DNA of 35,398 nt from Candidatus Gastranaerophilales bacterium (GTDB taxonomy: Bacteria; Cyanobacteriota; Vampirovibrionia; Gastranaerophilales; Gastranaerophilaceae), in assembly GCA_944323265.1 (NCBI GenBank), contig CALURX010000019.1, positions 1 to 35,398 of the forward strand, read 5' to 3'. A program made the position numbers and the translations under genes. The notes below the pieces were generated by a model. That model was not told the DNA's origin, made no database searches, and was given only the letters and a program-made list of their open reading frames with translations. Positions 30,398 to 35,398 of the stretch are shown piece by piece. Each line of letters begins with the position of its first letter. The first letter of the stretch is position 1.

Positions 30398-31402
30398 CTA
30401 GCCCTTCATAGCGTTTTCAACAGCTACTGCAACAGCAACTGTAGCACCTACCATCGGGTTATTACCCATACCGATAACACCCATCATTTCTACGTGAGCC
30501 GGAACTGATGAAGAACCTGCGAACTGAGCATCACCGTGCATTCTGCCCATAGTATCTGTCATACCGTAAGAAGCAGGGCCTGCAGCTACGTTATCAGGGT
30601 GAAGTGTACGGCCTGTACCGCCGCCTGAAGCTACTGAGAAATATTTTCTTCCGTTTTCCCAGCACCATTTTTTGTAAGTACCGGCTACAGGGTGTTGGAA
30701 TCTTGTTGGGTTAGTTGAGTTACCTGTAATAGAAACATCAACGCCTTCTTTAATCATGATTGCAACGCCTTCGTTAACATCATCTGCGCCGTAGCATTTA
30801 ACTTTCGCTCTTTCACCTTCAGAAAAAGGTGTCTCTTTAACAACTTTCAGTTCGCCAGTCTTATAGTTATATTCAGTTTCAACATGGGTAAAGCCGTTGA
30901 TTCTTGCAATAAGATAAGCAGCGTCTTTACCAAGACCGTTTAAGATAACTCTTAAAGGTGATTTTCTAACTTTATTAGCGTTTCTTGCAATACCGATAGC
31001 GCCTTCTGCAGCTGCAAAAGATTCGTGACCGGCAAGGAAGCAGAAGCAGTCTGTTTCTTCTCTAAGAAGCATAGCTGCTAAGTTACCGTGACCTAAGCCT
31101 ACTTTTCTTGTATCACCAACTGAGCCCGGAACTGCAAATGCTTGAAGCCCGATTCCGATAGCTTCTGCAGCCTCTGCGGCAGTTTTAATACCTTTTTTGA
31201 TTGCAATAGCGCAGCCTAATGTATAAGCCCAAGATGCGTTATCGAACGCAATCGGCTGAATACCTTTTACAATTGCATCAACGTCGATGCCTTTTGATAA
31301 GCATAATTCGCGAGCGTCTTCAAGTGATTTAAAACCATATTCAGGTAAAACTTTTTTAAGAGTCGCTTCGCGTCTGTCTTGTCCTTCAAATTTTACTGTC
31401 AT
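30398..31402 (-). CDS. GGGtGRT-family protein
   Basis: The 334-residue protein carries the name-giving motif GGGTGRT at residues 260-266 (VASGGGTGRTLHPDNV) and conserved glycine-rich stretches (GSVGDTRKVGLGHGNLAAML; FCFLAGHESFAAAEGAIGIA; MGVIGMGNNPMVGATVAVAVAV). The family has been recorded mostly in anaerobes beside a NifU-like gene, as here, and its biochemical role is not established as far as I know. No cofactor motif that I recognise is present. It is probably co-transcribed with the scaffold gene 152 nt upstream, with ribosome binding site AAGGAT. The stop TAG is followed in frame by GGG TAA. Confidence 0.85.
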   Translation of the reverse strand: MTVKFEGQDRREATLKKVLPEYGFKSLEDARELCLSKGIDVDAIVKGIQPIAFDNASWAYTLGCAIAIKKGIKTAAEAAEAIGIGLQAFAVPGSVGDTRKVGLGHGNLAAMLLREETDCFCFLAGHESFAAAEGAIGIARNANKVRKSPLRVILNGLGKDAAYLIARINGFTHVETEYNYKTGELKVVKETPFSEGERAKVKCYGADDVNEGVAIMIKEGVDVSITGNSTNPTRFQHPVAGTYKKWCWENGRKYFSVASGGGTGRTLHPDNVAAGPASYGMTDTMGRMHGDAQFAGSSSVPAHVEMMGVIGMGNNPMVGATVAVAVAVENAMKG

Positions 31403-31538
31403 AATTTATATCCTTATTTATTGTGCTTCATTACTAATTTAAAACGTTTAGAAGTTTTGTCGTTTTTAAGTTTAGAAAAGTTATAGATTTATTTAGATTA
31501 AATTCTTCTAAACAGCTAAACTTATCTTCTTCTCAACT

Positions 31539-31557
31539 GTGAGCGAAGCTCACCCTA
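31539..31557 (-). terminator. Stop-codon hairpin TAGGGTGAGC
   Basis: On the minus strand the TAG stop of the scaffold gene runs into GTGAGC TTC GCTCAC. It lacks a T-tract and so is only a weak or attenuating terminator. It is similar in design to the TAGGGTG hairpins at 30208 and 30296. Confidence 0.45.
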
Positions 31558-32256
31558 TTCTTTTCTCGGGTCAATTGTCTTAACCGCATCGGCAAATCTG
31601 CCGTAAGTACCGATGTTCTTTTCGTAAGCTTCTTTAGGATCAACGCCTGCTTTGATTGCGTCCATAACTTTACCGAGGTTTACGAATTTATAACCGATAA
31701 CTTCATCATTCTTGTCAAGACCAAGTTCAAGAATATAACCTTCTGCAAGTTCAAGGTATCTGACACCTTTTTGTTTTGTAGAGTGAATTGTACCAACTTG
31801 AGAACGAAGTCCTTTACCTAAATCTTCAAGACCTGCACCAATTGGAAGTCCGTTTTCAGAAAATGCTGTCTGGGTTCTTCCGTAAACAATCTGCAAGAAT
31901 AATTCTCTCATAGCAACATTGATTGCGTCGCAAACAAGGTCAGTGTTTAAAGCTTCAAGAATAGTTTTGCCCGGAAGAATTTCACCTGCCATAGCAGCAG
32001 AGTGAGTCATGCCTGAGCAGCCCAAAGTTTCTACTAAAGCTTCCTGAATAACTCCGTCTTTAACGTTTAAAGTAAGTTTGCAGGTACCTTGCTGAGGTGC
32101 GCAGCATCCGCATCCGTGAGTTAAACCTGAAATATCCTTGATTTCTTTACATTTTGTCCATTCGCCTTCTTGCGGAATCGGGGCCGGAACGCCCTTTACA
32201 CCGCGGTGTACACAACATTTTTCTTCAATTTCGTGTGTAATTTCAATTTTGCCCAT
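31555..32256 (-). CDS. NifU/IscU-like iron-sulfur scaffold protein
   Basis: The 233 residues have an IscU-like core: LETLGCSGMTHSAAMAGEI (Cys80) matches the IscU loop, with further cysteines at 14, 15, 36, 49, 51, 52 and 59 (HGCGCCAPQQGTC). This cysteine-rich N-terminal part is larger than in ordinary IscU, and a C-terminal extension of about 90 residues (LELAEGYILELGLDKNDEVIGYKF) is typical of the GGGtGRT-associated form. It probably binds or donates an iron-sulfur cluster to its partner. No cysteine desulfurase gene lies nearby. The TAG stop is the first base triplet of a TAGGGTGAGC hairpin. Confidence 0.82.
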   Translation of the reverse strand: MGKIEITHEIEEKCCVHRGVKGVPAPIPQEGEWTKCKEIKDISGLTHGCGCCAPQQGTCKLTLNVKDGVIQEALVETLGCSGMTHSAAMAGEILPGKTILEALNTDLVCDAINVAMRELFLQIVYGRTQTAFSENGLPIGAGLEDLGKGLRSQVGTIHSTKQKGVRYLELAEGYILELGLDKNDEVIGYKFVNLGKVMDAIKAGVDPKEAYEKNIGTYGRFADAVKTIDPRKE

Positions 32257-32354
32257 TTGACCTCCTTATTAATCAAAAAATAAAGCTATTTAAATTCCAA
32301 TAACTTTATTATAAAACAAACAGGGGGTAAATCAACGGACAAAATATCAGCCGC

Positions 32355-32867
32355 CTAAACTAAATCTTTTATATCATCAACAAATTCTGATATGTTGGTT
32401 ATAACATTTTTGGAGTGCTGGTTATAAAAATCGGCTGCCTGCCTGCGTGCAAAGTCAAATAATTCAGAGCGGGCTTGCTGACCGCTGGAATCGTTATCTA
32501 AAAGAGATGTAAAAAATGTAAGCATCTCAGAGTTTGTAACTTCACCGTCATTATTCAAATCCATGATATTATTCCGGTTTTCTTCTTCTTTTTCACCATC
32601 TGTTTTCGCACCGAGTGCTTCTGCCTGATCAAAGGCTGTTTCCGTAAACTCTTTGCCGTCCATACCGTCTATCTGCATGCCGGCGGGAATGCCTAATGTA
32701 CCGGTCAAACCGCTTCCGGCATCTATTTCATCCTGAGAATTAAGCTGTTTTTCTAATAATTCGGAAAAAGTCGTATCACTCAAGTCAAACTGCGGAGAAA
32801 TTCCGCTGATTCCTCCGTTTGGATTAATCCCTCCTATTCCGCCTATAAAATTTGATACTAAACTCAT
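32355..32867 (-). CDS. EF-hand-containing small acidic protein
   Basis: The 170-residue protein has a glycine-rich N-terminus (IGGIGGINPNGGISGI) and one clear EF-hand/dockerin-type calcium loop DLNNDGEVTNSE (about residues 103-114), followed by a second acidic segment LLDNDSSG. There is no signal peptide, membrane helix or cysteine. Calcium binding is likely from the loop; a biological role is unknown. The ATG lies 6 nt after a perfect TATAAT with no ribosome binding site. Confidence 0.72.
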   Translation of the reverse strand: MSLVSNFIGGIGGINPNGGISGISPQFDLSDTTFSELLEKQLNSQDEIDAGSGLTGTLGIPAGMQIDGMDGKEFTETAFDQAEALGAKTDGEKEEENRNNIMDLNNDGEVTNSEMLTFFTSLLDNDSSGQQARSELFDFARRQAADFYNQHSKNVITNISEFVDDIKDLV

Positions 32868-32873
32868 ACCAGT

Positions 32874-32879
32874 ATTATA
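32874..32879 (-). promoter_or_regulatory. -10 box predicting a leaderless EF-hand mRNA
   Basis: On the minus strand TATAAT is followed by ACTGGT and the ATG. No good -35 and no TGn extension is seen, so the call rests on the perfect hexamer and the 6-nt spacing. Confidence 0.5.
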
Positions 32880-32913
32880 TAAATATTTCTTTTAACCATC
32901 ATCCTTCAAACAG

Positions 32914-32942
32914 TTGAACTATATGATTTTATCCTGTATAAT
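32914..32942 (+). promoter_or_regulatory. Promoter of the exported protein gene
   Basis: TTGAAC, a 17-nt spacer and TATAAT, 21 nt before the ATG at 32964; GATGAGG ribosome binding site in the leader. Confidence 0.75.
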
Positions 32943-32963
32943 TAAACATCAGATGAGGTTTAT

Positions 32964-33608
32964 ATGAAAAAGATATTTTATTTGTTTATATTATTAGGAC
33001 TTACGCTTAGCGTTCAGGCCTCGGACTTGCTTTCTATTCCGTATAAGAACATCAAAGAAGAAGGTAAGCTTAAAGTTTTTGAAGACACCTGGACAACGGA
33101 TGTTAAGAGAAAAGATATAGATTATTTTATAAAATTTGTATCCTCCGGAACAGCCGGTTTTTCAGAGTTTTATAAATCAAACGGAGATTTTGCCTTTACG
33201 ACAGGCTGCCAGTATGAGTTTATTCATAATGGCGATTTAATAGGGTATTCTAATGACTATCTAAAATTCTATGATTTTTCTTATATTGACGGACAGATGA
33301 ATAAAAGAGAACTTACTTTCGAGGAGGTTCAGGCGCTTTTCCCTGATTTTAAAATAATTAAAATCTCAGAATTTAGCCCCAATACAAATTCTTTAAAAAT
33401 AAAGAAGGATAAACATAATTTTAAAATTATTATCCTTAATGATACGGACAGATATTTTTACAACTATTCTTTTACATCCGGAAACTCAAGGTTTAAGACA
33501 TATCCGCTTGCGGGGTTTATTGATATTAAGAAAAAAGGGATGATACAGTTCTCTCACTTTGGCGATAATACAAAAGAGTGGCCGTGGTTTATATTGCTTG
33601 TAAGATAG
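32964..33608 (+). CDS. Exported protein of unknown function
   Basis: Not recognised. The 214 residues begin with a signal peptide (MKKIFYLFILLGLTLSVQA, cleavage before SDLL). The mature part is a mixed alpha/beta, aromatic-rich domain with recurring strands (FIKFVSSGTAGFSEFYKSNG; FAFTTGCQYEFIHNGDLIGY) and no lipobox cysteine. One cysteine remains in the mature part. Periplasmic location is likely. It is monocistronic and overlaps the convergent FAD protein gene by 20 bp. Confidence 0.72.
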   Translation: MKKIFYLFILLGLTLSVQASDLLSIPYKNIKEEGKLKVFEDTWTTDVKRKDIDYFIKFVSSGTAGFSEFYKSNGDFAFTTGCQYEFIHNGDLIGYSNDYLKFYDFSYIDGQMNKRELTFEEVQALFPDFKIIKISEFSPNTNSLKIKKDKHNFKIIILNDTDRYFYNYSFTSGNSRFKTYPLAGFIDIKKKGMIQFSHFGDNTKEWPWFILLVR

Positions 33609-34707
33609 ATAGTGAGGCGATATAAGCTGTTGACCAGGCATTTTGCAGGTTGAATCCGCCGCAGAAACCGTCTATATCAAGGCATTCTCCTGTGAAATAA
33701 AGATTCGGATAAAGTTTAGATTCCATTGTCTTAGATGAAATCTCGTTAAGATTGTATCCTCCTGCAGTAACGGTTTCTTCACCTCTGTTTGTTCCCGTAA
33801 TATTTAATTCAAAGTTATGTATTCTATTCAGGATAGAATCCCTGGTTTTGCCGTCTATTTTGTGAGCTTTGACTTCTGCCAAATCTCCGAGCAGGTGTTT
33901 AACAAAATTCTGCGGCAGATATTTTGAGAGGATATTTTTTAATTCCTTGTGAGGCGAACTGTTGAGAAGGTCTTGCAGTTGTAATGCTTGCGGGTAAAGG
34001 TTCAGGCTTATTTTGTACGGGAAAGTGTCTCTTGCTTTTATTGATGATATTTTGTAAATCAGCGGGCCGGAAATCCCAAAATGCGTAAAAAGGATGTCTC
34101 CGCTAATCTTGAAATCGTTTGAAAAAACATTTTTTATACAAACTCCGCTAAGGTCTTTTATATCAGCATTTAGCCCGACAAGCGAGGGGGTAAATGGGAT
34201 TATTTTATGCTTAAGCCCTTTAAAAGAGCTCTTTCCGCCAGTGGAGATAATTACATGGGAGAAAAAATATTCTGCCTTTTCTGTCTTAATTTTAAATCCT
34301 GATTCAAGCGGAATAACGTCTGTAATCTTTTCTTTAATAAAATCAGCCTTTTTAATTTTTTTAAGAATTTTATCCCTTACATCTTTTGCACTGTTAGATT
34401 TCGGGAAAATTCTGCCATCTTCCTGAACATAAGTCTCAACCCCGAGTTCTTCAAAAAGCGCAATTGTATCGTAAGTTGAAAATTTTGAAAACACAGAATA
34501 TAGGAATTTTTCACCTCTCGGATAGTTTTTGGCAAGTTCTTTAAAATCATATTCTGCATGTGCAAGATTGCACCTACCGCCTCCTGTCGGCAACAAAGTT
34601 CTTAAAGGTGCGCTAAAATCAAACAGAGTAACATCAAGCCCTGCTTTTAAAAGAAAATATGCAGCAACACATCCGGATGCGCCTGCACCGATTATCGCAA
34701 TTGACAT
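33589..34707 (-). CDS. HI0933/YhiN-family FAD-dependent oxidoreductase
   Basis: The start at 34707 gives 372 residues with MSIAIIGAGASGCVAAYFL, the dinucleotide-binding GxGxxG, at the very N-terminus. PTGGGRCNLAH (about 43-53) and the closing signature YFTGECLDIDGFCGGFNLQNAWSTAYIA (about 340-367) are those of the family also named BaiN. The reaction is unknown in most bacteria. A longer in-frame start at 34809 would run into folK and is rejected. It follows folK by 10 nt, probably in one transcript. Confidence 0.88.
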   Translation of the reverse strand: MSIAIIGAGASGCVAAYFLLKAGLDVTLFDFSAPLRTLLPTGGGRCNLAHAEYDFKELAKNYPRGEKFLYSVFSKFSTYDTIALFEELGVETYVQEDGRIFPKSNSAKDVRDKILKKIKKADFIKEKITDVIPLESGFKIKTEKAEYFFSHVIISTGGKSSFKGLKHKIIPFTPSLVGLNADIKDLSGVCIKNVFSNDFKISGDILFTHFGISGPLIYKISSIKARDTFPYKISLNLYPQALQLQDLLNSSPHKELKNILSKYLPQNFVKHLLGDLAEVKAHKIDGKTRDSILNRIHNFELNITGTNRGEETVTAGGYNLNEISSKTMESKLYPNLYFTGECLDIDGFCGGFNLQNAWSTAYIASLSILQAI

Positions 34708-34717
34708 TGAGCTGCTC

Positions 34718-35218
34718 TTATACTCTTGTACCATACAAAACAACCATTTCAGGATTCTCAAGCTCATCATACAGCTGCGAAACTGTCTTTTTGAAGAGCG
34801 GATGAACAAAATCTTGAGCTATCTCAAGCATTGGAACAAGTAAAAAAGCACGTTTATGGAAATGCTGATGCGGAATTGTAAGGGATTCATTGTGCATAAT
34901 CAAGTTATCGTAAAATAAGATATCTATATCCAGCGTCCTGTCAATATAATTGCCGCTCTCGTCTCTTTTCCTGCCGAGCTGTGTTTCAATTCTCAGGCAT
35001 TCTGATAAAAGTTTTTCCGGCGAGAGCGTTGTTGATATCTGAACAATGGCATTTACAAACCAGTTTTCCGAATCCATCTGCCAGGGCTCTGTCTCATAAA
35101 AAGACGACGTTGCAACAACACTGATACCCGGTGTTGCTTTAAGAAGGCTCGTTGCCTGCTGCAAATATCCGAGCCTGTCGCCGATATTAGAACCTAATGA
35201 TAAATAAACGATTGCCAT
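34718..35218 (-). CDS. folK: 2-amino-4-hydroxy-6-hydroxymethyldihydropteridine diphosphokinase
   Basis: The 166-residue protein begins MAIVYLSLGSNIGDRLGYLQ, with SSFYETEPW (about 38-46), GRKR (about 81) and RTLDIDILFYDNL (about 92-104), the aspartates of which bind magnesium. It transfers pyrophosphate from ATP to 6-hydroxymethyl-dihydropterin in folate synthesis. No folP or folB adjoins in the window. The ATG has no ribosome binding site and follows the -10 box by 6 nt. Confidence 0.94.
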   Translation of the reverse strand: MAIVYLSLGSNIGDRLGYLQQATSLLKATPGISVVATSSFYETEPWQMDSENWFVNAIVQISTTLSPEKLLSECLRIETQLGRKRDESGNYIDRTLDIDILFYDNLIMHNESLTIPHQHFHKRAFLLVPMLEIAQDFVHPLFKKTVSQLYDELENPEMVVLYGTRV

Positions 35219-35224
35219 AGCATG

Positions 35225-35254
35225 ATTTTACTGTGATATTGCAAGGCTTGTCAA
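35225..35254 (-). promoter_or_regulatory. Consensus promoter predicting a leaderless folK mRNA
   Basis: On the minus strand TTGACA, an 18-nt spacer, TAAAAT, CATGCT, ATG. The start site expected from the -10 is the A of the start codon. This is the best of the leaderless promoters because the -35 is perfect. Confidence 0.78.
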
Positions 35255-35263
35255 TGATTTTGT

Positions 35264-35398
35264 TTATCTAAAAATCGGTGTAATATATCTGAAAATTTCT
35301 TTAGCGAATGGGGCTGTGAGGTAAGCCTCTTCTTCAAGCCAATTTTTTCTGTATTCTGCAAAATTTTGTTCGGCAGAAACATATTTCCCATTTTCTTC
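35264..35398 (-). CDS. 3' end of an unrecognised gene
   Basis: Read on the minus strand, the window edge enters an open frame of 44 residues ending KEIFRYITPIFR and a TAA stop. The visible part (starting EENGKYVSAEQNFAEYRKNW) is charged and probably helical. No family is recognised from this fragment. It would be transcribed toward folK, whose promoter lies just after the stop. Confidence 0.6.
   Translation of the reverse strand, partial: EENGKYVSAEQNFAEYRKNWLEEEAYLTAPFAKEIFRYITPIFR

Noticed and set aside
34183-34196. GGGGTAAAT copy inside the FAD protein gene as a functional site
   Set aside because: It lies antisense inside a coding region with no stop codon nearby; counted, but probably a chance match.
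34708-34809. N-terminal extension of the FAD protein
   Set aside because: It would lie inside folK, and the dinucleotide-binding motif begins immediately after the ATG at 34707.

Overview
The window reads as chromosomal DNA of an AT-rich, flagellated, Gram-negative-type anaerobe. Best guess is a gut Vampirovibrionia/Gastranaerophilales (non-photosynthetic Cyanobacteriota); this is inferred from gene content, not from a marker search. Supporting points are a Skp/OmpH-like chaperone and other exported proteins, yggS next to sepF, Mini-RNase III, a Ski2-like helicase with a C-terminal DSHCT-type region, an orphan OmpR-type regulator, and a ferredoxin-linked 2-oxoacid oxidoreductase. No integrase, transposase, CRISPR array or complete prophage is present.

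Layout. 1-3950: tRNA-Asn, mrnC, a minus-strand trio (exported protein, FtsB/DivIC-like protein, TPR protein), then an OmpH-like chaperone and a small exported protein. 4053-7913: flagellar hook operon fliJ-fliK-flgD-flgE with its terminator. 7914-10723: yggS-sepF and a class II aldolase, each closed by a hairpin terminator. 10724-16131: divergent PurD-like ATP-grasp protein, ribbon-helix-helix regulator, MFS transporter, a minus-strand block (thioesterase, rluB, coaE), glyoxalase I and a 50-residue unnamed protein. 16124-22071: PglK-like ABC flippase, Bax-inhibitor-1 protein, rmuC overlapping a response regulator, and two unrecognised genes. 22074-24038: the least ordinary part, with an acetyltransferase remnant, a 500-bp structured non-coding island bounded by a perfect 21-bp inverted repeat, a putative HExxH metallopeptidase and a glycine-zipper protein. 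24110-27380: helicase and flagellin. 27555-30144: vorDBAC-type oxidoreductase operon. 30398-32256: a NifU-like scaffold with a GGGtGRT protein. 32355-35398: EF-hand protein, exported protein, FAD protein, folK and the 3' end of a further gene.

Regulatory signals beyond the genes: (1) five genes carry a -10 hexamer exactly 6 nt before ATG, which predicts leaderless mRNAs; three others are close; (2) GGGGTAAAT recurs at stop codons, usually followed by a stem-loop; (3) a 15-bp element, ATACTTTATATATAT, lies 35-42 nt before three start codons; (4) TAGGGTG-headed stem-loops cluster at gene ends around 30.2-31.6 kb; (5) a 17-bp RNA hairpin lies upstream of the yggS-sepF promoter. Chance expectations quoted are rough estimates from about 36% G+C, not computed searches.
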